From NCBI GenBank assembly GCA_035511515.1, contig DATKFG010000079.1:1-55110 (forward strand): DNA of 55,110 nucleotides. The letters run 5' to 3'. The notes beneath the pieces are model-generated. The model searched no databases and was not told where the DNA came from. It saw nothing but the letters and a program-made list of their open reading frames with translations. The stretch comes from VBCK01 sp035511515. GTDB taxonomy: Bacteria > Pseudomonadota > Gammaproteobacteria > Burkholderiales > Burkholderiaceae_F. Shown one piece after another: positions 28,382 through 37,421 of this stretch (position 1 is the stretch's first letter; each line of letters opens with the position of its first letter). The position numbers and the translations under genes are program-made.

Positions 28382-28739
28382 ATCTCGTTTCTCCCTCGTC
28401 CGACCTCGGCGCGCGTCCGCCGCGAAACCCACTCGACGCGCGCTCTGATCAGCGTTCCGCGTTCTGACCGAGCGATCGACTTGTTGATGGAATTGTTCGA
28501 CCACCCCCCCAAAGCACCGGGCAACCGGTTCGTCCTTGCCCGATACAGGGGCCAGCAGCAAGATTCGAACCAATCCGATTTCGATCCGATCAACGGCTTT
28601 TTGACGGGTTGATGCACCAATCGCGTTCCTCGGGGCGCCGGTTTGCCCCTTGACGGGGCCTTGTCATGGTGCAGATCGGGCCGGATCGCCGGGTCGGTTA
28701 CGATGGACGCCGTGTCACCCCGTTTTCCTGCGCAGCGAC
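28382..28739. other. Intergenic region between divergent amt and thioesterase genes
   Basis: 358 bases without a convincing gene. It must hold the promoters of both divergent genes. TGCACCA (28613-28619) and TGGTGCA (28667-28673) resemble NtrC half-sites but are too far apart for a standard site. A small hairpin GCCCC-TTGAC-GGGGC lies at 28645-28659. No clear sigma-54 element was found on either strand by eye. Confidence 0.5.
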
Positions 28740-29165
28740 ATGAGTCCAGAGCTTCGAACCGGCATCGCCTACCGGCTCCAGTACAGGGTCCCGGCCGAAA
28801 AGACCGTCCCGCACGTGTACACGGAATTCGCCGAGTTCCAGCAGATGCCCGAGGTGTTCGCTACCGGCTTCCTGGTGGCGCTGATCGAGCAGGCCTGCCT
28901 GCTGGCCGTGAAGCCCTACCTGGACTGGCCTCGCGAGCAGACGGTCGGCACGCACGTGAACCTGTCGCACGTGGCGGCCACCCCTGCGGGCCAGGTGGTC
29001 ACCGTCGAGTGCGAGGTCACCGAGGTCCAGGGCCGGCGCATCCGTTTTCGCGCCAGCGCTCGCGACGAGGGCGAGCTGATTTCCGAGGGCACCCATGAAC
29101 GGGCGGTGATCGACTTTGCGCGCTTCAACCAGCGCCTGGAGCCGAAGAAAAGGACCAGCCGCTGA
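28740..29165 (+). CDS. FlK-like hotdog-fold acyl-CoA thioesterase
   Basis: 141 residues. The pattern MPEVFATGFLVALIEQACL, then VGTHVNLSHVAATPAGQVV, then GTHERAVIDFARFNQRL is that of the thioesterase family containing fluoroacetyl-CoA thioesterase FlK. The conserved Thr, Glu and His of that active site appear in YTEFAE, IEQACL and THVNLSH. The real acyl-CoA substrate is unknown; most homologues are not fluoroacetate enzymes. It is the first gene of a six-gene overlapping operon ending at 32686. Its TGA overlaps the next ATG by one base. Confidence 0.84.
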   Translation: MSPELRTGIAYRLQYRVPAEKTVPHVYTEFAEFQQMPEVFATGFLVALIEQACLLAVKPYLDWPREQTVGTHVNLSHVAATPAGQVVTVECEVTEVQGRRIRFRASARDEGELISEGTHERAVIDFARFNQRLEPKKRTSR

Positions 29166-29407
29166 TGAGTGCCGACCTGCAGCCCGACCGTACGGCGCGC
29201 GCCGGGCCCGAGGACCCGGTGAACTCGCCGTGCAACTCGGTATGCACGATGGATGCGGACGGGGTCTATTGCATCGGATGTTTCCGGACGCTGGACGAGA
29301 TCGCCGGCTGGGCCGGCTTCGACAACGAGCAGCGGCGGCTGATCTGGAAGCAATTGGGCGAGCGCCGGATGCAGGCCACGCAAGCCGGATGGACGCGACG
29401 TCGCTGA
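29165..29407 (+). CDS. DUF1289 small cysteine protein
   Basis: 80 residues. The family motif SPCNSVCTMD, then CIGCFRTLDEIAGW, shows four conserved cysteines that look like a zinc or iron-sulfur site; the function is unknown. DUF1289 proteins are widespread in proteobacteria. It overlaps the thioesterase stop by one base and the next gene by 19 bases, so translation is tightly coupled. Confidence 0.88.
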   Translation: MSADLQPDRTARAGPEDPVNSPCNSVCTMDADGVYCIGCFRTLDEIAGWAGFDNEQRRLIWKQLGERRMQATQAGWTRRR

Positions 29408-30366
29408 CCGTCGCGTCCAGCGCGATGGGCGCGCCGCGGGTCGACTTGCCCACCGGCGTGCACGTTCTGGAACGCGGCTGGCTGTCGTCCAACAGCGTGC
29501 TGTTCGAAGAGGGCGACCGTCTGTCCGTGGTCGACACCGGGTATATCTCGCACGCCCGGCAGCTGGCGGGGCTGATCGATCGAATCGGGCGCGGCCGCCC
29601 GCTTGCGCGCATCGTCAACACGCACCTGCATTCGGACCACGTCGGCGGCAACGCGCTGCTGGCCCGGCGCGGCGCCGTATCGATCCAGATACCCGGCGGC
29701 GACGCCGATGCCGTGCGCGCCTGGGACGTCGAGCGCCTGAGCTATCGTGCAACCGGGCAGCGCTGCGCGCGCTTCGGGTTCGACCGTGTGCTGCGCGCCG
29801 GCGATGCGCTCGAACTGGGCGGGCTTGCCTGGCGGGTCCTGGCCGGCGCAGGGCACGATCCGCACATGGTGATGTTGTACCAGAGCGAGCGGCGCATCCT
29901 CATTTCGGCCGATGCGCTGTGGGAGGACGGCTTCGGAGCCATTTTCCCGGAAATCGAGGGCCAGCCGGGGTTCGCTCAACAGCGCGTGTCGCTTGACCTG
30001 ATCGCCGGGCTGCAGCCCGCGCTGGTGATTCCGGGGCATGGGAAGCCGTTCCGTCAGGTCGACGCCGCGCTGCAGCGCGCCGACCGAAGGCTGGATGCGC
30101 TGCAGTCGAGTCCGCAGCGAAACGCGCGCCACATCTTGAAGGTCCTGGTGAAGTTCTGGCTGCTGCAGGTCCGGCAGGCGCCCCTGCCCCGGCTGATCGA
30201 GCACTTCGGAAGGGCGCGATATGCTCACGCCGTGCATCAACGTCATTTCGCGCAGCGCTCGTTTGCGCACATGCTCGAACAAACGGCCCGGGAGCTGTGC
30301 GCTGCCGGGGCCGCGGCGCTGGACGGGGTTCACATCAGAAACGTGCAAGGCAGCGATGCGGAATGA
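29389..30366 (+). CDS. Metallo-beta-lactamase-fold hydrolase
   Basis: 325 residues. The metal-binding HxHxDH motif is THLHSDHVGG (His79, His81, Asp83, His84). Further ligands are in GAGHDPH (about 155), ISADALWEDG (about 170) and IPGHGKP (about 215). A C-terminal extension (about 240-325) is helical and typical of the MBL group that hydrolyses thioesters or lactones. The ATG at 29389 gives a proper N-terminal beta-strand. It overlaps DUF1289 by 19 bases and the following lipoprotein gene by 11 bases. The substrate is unknown; the neighbouring thioesterase suggests an acyl-thioester or ester pathway. Confidence 0.87.
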   Translation: MDATSLTVASSAMGAPRVDLPTGVHVLERGWLSSNSVLFEEGDRLSVVDTGYISHARQLAGLIDRIGRGRPLARIVNTHLHSDHVGGNALLARRGAVSIQIPGGDADAVRAWDVERLSYRATGQRCARFGFDRVLRAGDALELGGLAWRVLAGAGHDPHMVMLYQSERRILISADALWEDGFGAIFPEIEGQPGFAQQRVSLDLIAGLQPALVIPGHGKPFRQVDAALQRADRRLDALQSSPQRNARHILKVLVKFWLLQVRQAPLPRLIEHFGRARYAHAVHQRHFAQRSFAHMLEQTARELCAAGAAALDGVHIRNVQGSDAE

Positions 30367-30985
30367 CCTTGCACGGCGCGCGCTGTGCGCTGCCGCGGCG
30401 CTGCTGGCCGCTGCCTGTGCAGGCACGAGGCCGGTGCCGGTTGCGCCGGCAGCGCCCGGCGCCCCGCCCGAGACTGCTGCGCCCGCTGCCGCGCCACCCG
30501 TGCCCGCGCCCGCGCCCGCGGCCGAGTCGCCGTCGCGCCCGTCGCTGGGCCTTTTCAGCCGGATCAGGGCACCCACTGAGGTCGAGCCGGCATTCGAGCT
30601 GGTAGCGAGCGGAGCGCAGATCTTTCGGTGCGAACCCGACAAGGACGGCTTTCGCTGGGTGTTCCGCCTGCCGGAGGCCGAGTTGCGCGACGCGCGCGGG
30701 CAGGTGGTGGCGCATCACGGCGCCAATTACTCGTTCGAGCACGTCGACGGAAGCCGCCTGCTCGGCACCATCGTCGGCTACGATTCGGCCCCAAGCGACG
30801 ATTCGGTGCGGTGGCTGTTGCTGCGCACCCAGTCGTTCGGGCAGGGCGAGCTGGAGAAGGTGAGTTACGTGCAGCGGATCGACACCGTGGGAGGCATGCC
30901 ACCGGCGCAGTGCCAGGCCGAGCAGGTCAACCAGATTCTTCGGGTGCCGTTTTCAGCCAAGTTCATCTTCTACCGCCCGCGCTGA
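30356..30985 (+). CDS. DUF3455-like lipoprotein
   Basis: 209 residues. A signal peptide with lipobox-like LLAAACAG (Cys about 21) suggests a lipoprotein. Next come a low-complexity Pro/Ala linker (about 24-62) and a globular domain: ASGAQIFRCEPDKDGFRWVFRLPEAEL, then HHGANYSFEHVDGSRLLG, WLLLRTQS and YVQRIDTVGG, ending FIFYRPR. This matches the pattern of DUF3455 secreted proteins, whose function is unknown. It overlaps the hydrolase gene by 11 bases and is 7 bases before the next gene. Confidence 0.75.
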   Translation: MRNDLARRALCAAAALLAAACAGTRPVPVAPAAPGAPPETAAPAAAPPVPAPAPAAESPSRPSLGLFSRIRAPTEVEPAFELVASGAQIFRCEPDKDGFRWVFRLPEAELRDARGQVVAHHGANYSFEHVDGSRLLGTIVGYDSAPSDDSVRWLLLRTQSFGQGELEKVSYVQRIDTVGGMPPAQCQAEQVNQILRVPFSAKFIFYRPR

Positions 30986-30992
30986 GCGCCGC

Positions 30993-31580
30993 GTGAAACC
31001 GAGCCGGACCGCCCTGAAGCTGGCCGCGCTCACTGCGGCGGCCGCGCTGTCGGCGGCGCAGCCGTTGCTCGCCGCCGAGCAGAAGCCCACCTATGTCGGC
31101 CGGCCGATCTACAGCGACCCGGTCAACGGACTGCAGTTGCCGCCGGCCTGCATCATCGAACCGACCTGGCGCACGCGCATCAGCGGAACCGAAATGGAGG
31201 TGTGGGTGCTGAACTGCGATTCGGTCGCGCGCGTCTGGCTGCTGATGCGGCAGATCGTCGAGATGCTGAACGCGCGCGAGGCGCGTGTGCGCTTCCAGGT
31301 GGTCGACGAGCGCGAGCTGGCCGGGGAGACCGCCGGCGAGTCGCTGAGCGTGCAGTGCACCGGTGCCACCGACGCGTCCGGAATCGTCGCCGTGTACGGC
31401 GCGCGCTGGCGCACCGCGGGACACGAGCTGCGCCTGGCCGGTGCGCGGGGGGCGCTTCGCGCGGATGTGGCGCGCCGCCGGCTGGTCGACACCGACCTGA
31501 GCGGCGTCGAGTGCGTGCGCTTTCCCGATCGCGAGGCGATGATGCGCAAACTCCAACAGACCGACCACTCGATCCGATGA
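30993..31580 (+). CDS. Secreted protein of unknown function
   Basis: 195 residues, starting at GTG with no clear ribosome site, so coupling to the upstream gene is likely. A signal peptide (about 1-28, ending PLLAAEQ) is visible. The mature part has three cysteines (PPACIIEP, LNCDSVAR, VQCTGATD) and a fourth in GVECVRFPD. I do not recognise a family. Its last four bases overlap the esterase ATG. Confidence 0.65.
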   Translation: MKPSRTALKLAALTAAAALSAAQPLLAAEQKPTYVGRPIYSDPVNGLQLPPACIIEPTWRTRISGTEMEVWVLNCDSVARVWLLMRQIVEMLNAREARVRFQVVDERELAGETAGESLSVQCTGATDASGIVAVYGARWRTAGHELRLAGARGALRADVARRRLVDTDLSGVECVRFPDREAMMRKLQQTDHSIR

Positions 31581-32686
31581 CGCTGAAGCGACCCCAAGGC
31601 CCGCAGGGCACCGTCGTCACGCTGGAGCACGTCTCGCGCGTGCTGGCCGACAATCCGCTGGGCGATCCGCATGTGCGCAAACTGTCGGTGTGGCTGCCGC
31701 CGCAATACGATCAGGGCCGGCGCGACGCTGGCGGGCGGCGCTTTCCGGTGCTGTTCGACCTGGTCGGGTTCACCGGCTCCGGTTCATCGCATCTGAACTG
31801 GAAGCCGTTCGAGGAGAACGTGTCCGAACAGGCCGCCCGGCTGGTTCACGAGCGCAAAATGGGCCCGGTTCTGATCGTTTTTCCCGACTGCTTCACGCGG
31901 CTCGGGGGCAACCAGTATGTGAATTCCAGCGCGATTGGCCGTTATGCGGATTACCTGACGCGCGAGCTGGTGCCGTTCGTCGACCGCGAATTTCGAACGC
32001 TGGCTTCGCGCGAGCACCGCGGCTGCTTCGGCAAATCCTCCGGCGGATACGGCGCGATCGTTCACGGCATGCAGCACGCGGACTGCTGGGCAGCCGTCGC
32101 CGACCATTCGGGCGACTGTTATTTCGACTTCTGCTACGGGGTCGACTGGCCCAACACGCTCGACGAGCTGGCCAAGTATCGCAGCCGCCCGCGCCGCGAA
32201 GGCGCGGTCGACGTGCGGCGCGTGGAGCGCGGAGCCGGCTCGGGAGTCGACGACGGCCGCGTCCGAAGGTTCCTGGAGGCGTTCGACAAGCGGCGCAAGC
32301 CGTCACAGGCCGAGATCCACTGCATCATGAACCTGTGCATGGCCGCCACGTACGACCCGGACCCGCGGGCACCGAACGGTTTCCGGCTTCCGTTCAATCT
32401 CGAGACCGGCGAGCGCATCGAATCGCGCTGGCGCCGCTGGCTGGAGCACGATCCGATCAACATGGTGCAGGCCCACCGCGCCCGTTTGAAGAGCTTGAAG
32501 GGCATCTTCATCGATTGCGGGTGGCGCGATCAGTACCGTCTGCACTATGGCTCGCGCATCCTGTCCAAACGCCTCGCCGAGGCCGGCATATCCCACCGCT
32601 ACGAAGAATTCGACGACACACACTCGAGCGTCGACTACCGGATGGATGTCAGCCTGCCGTTCCTATATCGTGCCTTGAAGCCCTGA
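31577..32686 (+). CDS. Esterase D-type alpha/beta hydrolase
   Basis: 369 residues. The nucleophile elbow is GKSSGGYG (Ser154), followed by VADHSGDCYFD. The His is probably in FDDTHSSVDYRM near the C-terminus. The N-terminal LSVWLPPQY and FPVLFDLVGFTG match the esterase/S-formylglutathione hydrolase-like group. An insert of about 80 residues (about 195-275, Arg-rich) separates the strands. It lacks a signal peptide, although two upstream genes are exported. It ends the six-gene operon and overlaps the 3' end of the histidine kinase gene by 24 bases, tail to tail. Confidence 0.82.
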   Translation: MTLKRPQGPQGTVVTLEHVSRVLADNPLGDPHVRKLSVWLPPQYDQGRRDAGGRRFPVLFDLVGFTGSGSSHLNWKPFEENVSEQAARLVHERKMGPVLIVFPDCFTRLGGNQYVNSSAIGRYADYLTRELVPFVDREFRTLASREHRGCFGKSSGGYGAIVHGMQHADCWAAVADHSGDCYFDFCYGVDWPNTLDELAKYRSRPRREGAVDVRRVERGAGSGVDDGRVRRFLEAFDKRRKPSQAEIHCIMNLCMAATYDPDPRAPNGFRLPFNLETGERIESRWRRWLEHDPINMVQAHRARLKSLKGIFIDCGWRDQYRLHYGSRILSKRLAEAGISHRYEEFDDTHSSVDYRMDVSLPFLYRALKP

Positions 32687-35326
32687 GGCGGCCGATGGGT
32701 CGGCCGATGGAGCGGCCGATTGCGCAGGCGGCGACAGCCAGCGCTTCAGCATCGAGTACAGCGCATCCGGCCGCACCGGCTTGGCGATGAAATCGTTCAT
32801 ACCGGCCTGCAGGCAGCGTGCCCTGTCCTCGTCGAACGCGCTGGCGGTCATCGCGATGATCGGCACCCGCTGGCGATCCGGCCGCTCACGGATGCGCCGG
32901 GTCGCTTCCAGGCCGTCGGCGTGGGGCATCTGCATGTCCATCAGGATCAGGTCATATTCGTTGCGCGCCGCCAGCTCGAGCGCGGCGTTGCCGTCCTCGG
33001 CCACGTCGGCCGCCAGCCCGACCAGTTGCAGCAGGTGGACGGCCACCTCGCGATTGATCGGGTCGTCTTCGGCCACCAGCAGCCGGCGACCCTGGCATTC
33101 GCGCATCAACGCGCTCGCCGCTGAGCCGTCGATCGCCGGCTCCCCGATCCGGCCCGCCGCGAGCTGCCGGCTCAGCCGCGCGGTGAACCAGAAGGTGCTG
33201 CCCGCGCCGGCGCGGCTGTCGCCGCCCGCTTCCCCGCCCATCAGCTGAGCCAGGCGCCGCGTGATCGCCAGCCCGAGTCCGCTGCCGCCGAAACGGCGCG
33301 TGGTCGAGCTGTCGGCCTGTTCGAACGGCGTGAAAAGATGGGGCAGGATTTCCTCGGCGATGCCGATCCCGGTGTCCTGCACCTCGAACCGCACCAGCAC
33401 GCTCTCCTCGGTTTCTGCGTCCCGGCACGCGCGCAGGATGATCGTTCCGCGCTCGGTGAATTTCACCGCGTTATCGGCATAGTTCAGCAGCGCCTGCTTG
33501 AGCCGTTTGGAATCGCCGATCAGGGCGTCCGCAAAGCGGTCGGTCTGGACCAGCAGCTCCAGGTCCTTGGCGCGGATCCGATCGGTCAGCATCGAAGCCA
33601 CGCTCGACACCAGCGCGGCGACCTCGATCCGGTCGTCGGCCAGCGTGAATTTGCCGGCTTCGATCTTGGACAGGTCCAGGACATCGTCGATGATTCCCAA
33701 AAGGTGCGTCGACGCCTGGTCGAGCTTTTGCAGCCATTGCGCCTGGTCCGGCGTGACCCCGCCCACCCGGATCAGGTGGGCCAGGCCCGAGATCGCGTTC
33801 ATCGGGGTGCGGATTTCATGGCTCATGTTCGCCAGGAACACGCTCTTGGCCCGGTTGGCGGCCTCGGCCTGCGACAGCGCCTCGTTCAGTTGTTCGGTGC
33901 GTTCGCGCACCAGCTCCTGCAGGTGGTGCCGGTGCCGATCCAGCTCCGCGTCCAGGCGTTTGCGTTCGGTGACGTCTTCCTGCACCGACAGGTAGTGGCT
34001 GATGTTGCCGTCGGCCTGACGGATCGGCGTGACGACCGCGAAATCGACGTACTCGTTGCCGTCCTTGGTCCGGTTGCAGAATTCCCCCCGCCAGGTGCGG
34101 CCGTGCAGCAAGGCGTCCCACAGCGCGGCGAAGTCTTCGGGCGGCGTGTGGCCGGAGCCCAGCAGGCTCGGGTTGCGGCCCAGCAGCTCCTGCAGCCCGT
34201 AGCCGCTGGTGCGGGTGACCGCGTCGTTCGCGTATTCGATGCGGGCCTCGGTGTCCGTGATCAGGATGCTCTCAGGGCTCTGTTCGACCGCGAGCGACAG
34301 TTTCCGAAGCAGGCCTTCGGTGCGGCGCCGGCTGCGATCGGTGCGTATCAGCTCGATGAAGGCGACGCCAGCGACCAGCTCGGCCGCCAGCGTGATCGCG
34401 ATCAGCACGATGCTGTCATGCCGCCAGTTGCGCAGGTAATCGGCGTCGGCCAGCGCGACGAATGCGTAGAACGGGTACGGCTCGATCGTCCGGTAGGCGT
34501 ACAGACGCGGCACGTGATCGACCCGCGAAACGAACTCCAGGGTGCCTTCACGCCGGCCTTGCAGGATGGCCAGCCGCAGCGGGCTGTCGAGCATGGGGCG
34601 GGTGTCGATGGCGACCGGCCCCGGAAAGCGCACGACGCCAGAGCCATCGTCCAGCCGACGCACGCCGGAGGCGCCGTTGCCGCCCACGTCGAGCTGCGAC
34701 AGCAGCTGGTACAGGCTCGCGATCTCATAAGCGACGGCCGCGGCGCCCAGGAAGGCGCCGTTCGGGCCGCGGATCGGGCACCCGATGAAAATGGCCGGGT
34801 TGGGATTGCCGCTAACCACCAGGACTTCCGAAAACCCGATCGAACCCGCCGGCGCATTCTTCAGGGCCTGCAAATGGTCACCGATGCTGATCCGGTGACG
34901 GGACGGGGTCGACTCGTAAAGCACATTGCCGTCGGCATCGAAATAACGCAGCGCGCGCAACTGCGGGAAACCCCGTGCGTGCAATGCGAACCAGCGCGCC
35001 AGCGCCGGTGCGTAGCGCTTGACCTGCGAGGGCTGCATCGCGGCCGGGTCGATGCTGTCGGCCATCAGGCGCAGCAACGCATCGACGCGCTGAAGCGAAA
35101 CGCCGAACTGGGCTGCCAGGACCTGGGCCAGATTGCCGGCCTCCGTCGCGGCCTGCCGATGCGCCGTCTGGTACGACCGGGTAACGTGGTAGCCGACCGG
35201 AATCGCCAGCGTCACCGAAATCAGCGCGAACAGGCCGACGTAGCGTCGCGCTTGCGCCGACAGCCGGGGCCTGACCTTCGGCAAACTGGGGACAGCCATC
35301 ATCGATGCAGGTGTCCGGTCGAGCAC
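32663..35326 (-). CDS. Membrane hybrid sensor histidine kinase
   Basis: 887 residues. In order: membrane helix (about 28-50), periplasmic Cache-like sensor (about 60-300), second helix (about 308-330), PAS domain (about 345-460), coiled-coil linker, HisKA with His503 in MSHEIRTPMN, HATPase with GTGIGIAEE-like and GSGLGLAI boxes, and a C-terminal receiver with Asp797 in LILMDMQMP. It senses an extracytoplasmic ligand and relays phosphate internally. No separate response regulator, Hpt protein or output gene is nearby, so its partner is unknown. The C-terminal tail is low-complexity Ser/Ala/Pro. The start could instead be 24-27 bases downstream at either of two Met codons. Confidence 0.9.
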   Translation of the reverse strand: MLDRTPASMMAVPSLPKVRPRLSAQARRYVGLFALISVTLAIPVGYHVTRSYQTAHRQAATEAGNLAQVLAAQFGVSLQRVDALLRLMADSIDPAAMQPSQVKRYAPALARWFALHARGFPQLRALRYFDADGNVLYESTPSRHRISIGDHLQALKNAPAGSIGFSEVLVVSGNPNPAIFIGCPIRGPNGAFLGAAAVAYEIASLYQLLSQLDVGGNGASGVRRLDDGSGVVRFPGPVAIDTRPMLDSPLRLAILQGRREGTLEFVSRVDHVPRLYAYRTIEPYPFYAFVALADADYLRNWRHDSIVLIAITLAAELVAGVAFIELIRTDRSRRRTEGLLRKLSLAVEQSPESILITDTEARIEYANDAVTRTSGYGLQELLGRNPSLLGSGHTPPEDFAALWDALLHGRTWRGEFCNRTKDGNEYVDFAVVTPIRQADGNISHYLSVQEDVTERKRLDAELDRHRHHLQELVRERTEQLNEALSQAEAANRAKSVFLANMSHEIRTPMNAISGLAHLIRVGGVTPDQAQWLQKLDQASTHLLGIIDDVLDLSKIEAGKFTLADDRIEVAALVSSVASMLTDRIRAKDLELLVQTDRFADALIGDSKRLKQALLNYADNAVKFTERGTIILRACRDAETEESVLVRFEVQDTGIGIAEEILPHLFTPFEQADSSTTRRFGGSGLGLAITRRLAQLMGGEAGGDSRAGAGSTFWFTARLSRQLAAGRIGEPAIDGSAASALMRECQGRRLLVAEDDPINREVAVHLLQLVGLAADVAEDGNAALELAARNEYDLILMDMQMPHADGLEATRRIRERPDRQRVPIIAMTASAFDEDRARCLQAGMNDFIAKPVRPDALYSMLKRWLSPPAQSAAPSADPSAASGLQGTI

Positions 35327-35402
35327 AGTCTTCGCGCCGACTGTACGGCAAGCGCAACGCGCGCAGTAGGGTTTTGTCGCGCGTTACTGAGCTGGATCAG
35401 AT

Positions 35403-37277
35403 TCAGATCGGCACGAAGCCGCCCAGCTCGACCACTCGGTCGGCGGGCAGGCGCAGCAGGTCAGTCAGATGGCTCGAATTGCGCTGCATGGCCGCGAACA
35501 GCGCCTGCTGCCAGCGCGGCAGGCCCTGGCCGTCCTGGCGCGGGATCGCGGTTTCATGGGAAACGAAGTAACTGACCATGCTCAAGTCACCCAGGTCGCA
35601 CGGCGCCTGCAGCCGGGCCAGCAAGCGAGCAATGTCCGGCGACTCCATGAACCCGTAGCGGGCCTGCGCGCGCCAGAATCCCGGTGCCACCGGCGCCAGC
35701 GAAAAGCGCGCGGACTCGGCCACCCAGGGCGTCGATTCGATCAGCACGGTCAGCGCGAGCACCCGCTCGTGCAAAGAGCGGGTGTGCTCGACATACCAGG
35801 CGATCACCGGCGGCGTGTGGTCGAGCGAACGGGTCAGGAACACGGCGCTGCCGGGCACCCGCGCGTTGCGGTCCCGTTCGAGTTTGGCCATGAACGAATC
35901 GATCGGAACCGGGTTTGCCAGCACCTGGGCCGCGACCGCGGATACCCCGCGATGCCAGCAGTACATCACCAGGTACACCCCTGCAGCCAGCGCGAGCGGC
36001 ACGTAGCCGCCCTCGGCGACCTTGGTCATGTTGGACAGGAAGAAGGCGGCGTCGACAACCAGGAAGGCGCCCGCCACGGCGGCGCTCGCCGCAAGGTTCC
36101 ATTGCCAGATCTCGCGCATCGCAATGAACAGCAGCGCGGTCGTCATCAGCATCGTGGCGGACACCGCAATGCCGTAGGCCGCGGCCAGGTTGTCGGACCT
36201 GCGGAAACCGAGCGCCAGCGCCAGCGTGACGGCCATCAGGATCCAGTTCACGGCGCCCACATAGATCTGGCCGTAGCCTTCCTGCGACGTCTGGGTGACC
36301 TTCAGCCGTGGCATCCACCCGAGCAGGATCGCCTGGCGCGTCATCGAGAATGCCCCGGTGATGATCGACTGGCTGGCGATCACGGTGGCCAGCGTGGCCA
36401 GCACGATCAACGGCAGCAGCAGCGGCTGGGGGCAGAGGCGGTAGAAGATGTTGCCGGTGATCGGCTCGCCCGACATGGCGATGGCGGCCTGGCCCGCATA
36501 GTTCAGAACCAGGCTGGGAAATACGATGGCCGACCAGGCCAGCTTGATCGGGCCTGCGCCGAAATGACCCATGTCGGCGTACAACGCCTCGGCGCCGGTC
36601 ACGCACAGGAACACTCCCCCGAGAACCAGAAAGCCGGTGGCGCCCTCGTGCATCAGAAAGTTCAGACCGACCAGCGGATTGAGCGCGGCCAGCACCGACG
36701 GATGCTTGGCAAGGCCCCACAGTCCGAGCAGGCCCATCGCGGAGAACCACAGCGCCATCACCGGGCCGAAGGCACGACCGATCCGCGCGGTTCCCAGCGG
36801 TTGCAGCGCGAACAGCAGCGCCAGCACGGCGGCCGCCGACGGCAGCACGTACGGGCCGAGGGAGGGCACGGCGATCTCCAGGCCTTCGAGGGCCGACAGC
36901 ACCGAGATGGCCGGCGTGACGGCGCCGTCGCCGTAGATCAATGCCGCGCCGAACAGCCCGACGGCCACGATGATCGGGCGGCTTTGGCGCTTCACGCCGA
37001 GCAGCGACATCAAGGCCAGGATGCCGCCCTCGCCGTCGTTGTCGATGCGCATCGCAAAGCCGACGTACTTGACCCATGTGACAACGATCAGCGTCCAGAC
37101 GATCAGCGACAGCGCCCCCAGCACCGCGTGCGGCTCGTTCCGGCCCATCAGGTCCATCACCGTCTTCAGTGTGTACAGCGGGCTGGTGCCGATGTCCCCG
37201 AACACGACGCCGAGCGCGGCGACGCTGGTCGTTGCCAGTGCGGCGGGTCGGGCCTGCGGGGCCGTCTGGCTCGTCAT
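35403..37277 (-). CDS. kup: Low-affinity potassium uptake protein Kup
   Basis: 624 residues, 12 predicted membrane helices followed by a cytoplasmic C-terminal domain of about 170 residues. The N-terminal signature GVVFGDIGTSPLYTLK and GFAMRIDNDGEGGILALMSLL are diagnostic of KUP/HAK/KT potassium-proton symporters. The start at 37277 (MTSQTAPQAR) matches the family; a reading from 37868 would run across the divergent GIN-domain gene. The ribosome site is weak. It lies about 75 bases downstream of the histidine kinase start on the same strand. Confidence 0.95.
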   Translation of the reverse strand: MTSQTAPQARPAALATTSVAALGVVFGDIGTSPLYTLKTVMDLMGRNEPHAVLGALSLIVWTLIVVTWVKYVGFAMRIDNDGEGGILALMSLLGVKRQSRPIIVAVGLFGAALIYGDGAVTPAISVLSALEGLEIAVPSLGPYVLPSAAAVLALLFALQPLGTARIGRAFGPVMALWFSAMGLLGLWGLAKHPSVLAALNPLVGLNFLMHEGATGFLVLGGVFLCVTGAEALYADMGHFGAGPIKLAWSAIVFPSLVLNYAGQAAIAMSGEPITGNIFYRLCPQPLLLPLIVLATLATVIASQSIITGAFSMTRQAILLGWMPRLKVTQTSQEGYGQIYVGAVNWILMAVTLALALGFRRSDNLAAAYGIAVSATMLMTTALLFIAMREIWQWNLAASAAVAGAFLVVDAAFFLSNMTKVAEGGYVPLALAAGVYLVMYCWHRGVSAVAAQVLANPVPIDSFMAKLERDRNARVPGSAVFLTRSLDHTPPVIAWYVEHTRSLHERVLALTVLIESTPWVAESARFSLAPVAPGFWRAQARYGFMESPDIARLLARLQAPCDLGDLSMVSYFVSHETAIPRQDGQGLPRWQQALFAAMQRNSSHLTDLLRLPADRVVELGGFVPI

Positions 37278-37362
37278 CGAAGCAAGGATAACAACCGGGA
37301 ATTTCGCCCGTCGCGCGCGCGCGCATCGGATGGCTCGATTTCGGCAGCCTGTCGCGGCGCGC

Positions 37363-37390
37363 TGGACCGATCGGCCGGCCTTCCTACAAT
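37363..37390 (+). promoter_or_regulatory. Candidate sigma-70 promoter for the GIN-domain gene
   Basis: TGGACC (37363-37368) and TACAAT (37385-37390) are 16 bases apart and end 31 bases before the ATG at 37422. They lie in the gap between the divergent kup and GIN-domain genes. By-eye match only. Confidence 0.35.
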
Positions 37391-37421
37391 CGCCATCAGG
37401 ATGATTCGTGGAGCCTCGTAC

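Noticed and set aside
28613..28673. NtrC-like half-sites TGCACCA and TGGTGCA upstream of amt
   Set aside because: The half-sites are about 50 bases apart where a standard site has them about 5 apart, and no sigma-54 promoter was found next to them.
28740..29165. Specific fluoroacetyl-CoA thioesterase (flK)
   Set aside because: The family match is clear but no other fluorometabolite genes are present, so the broader thioesterase name is used.
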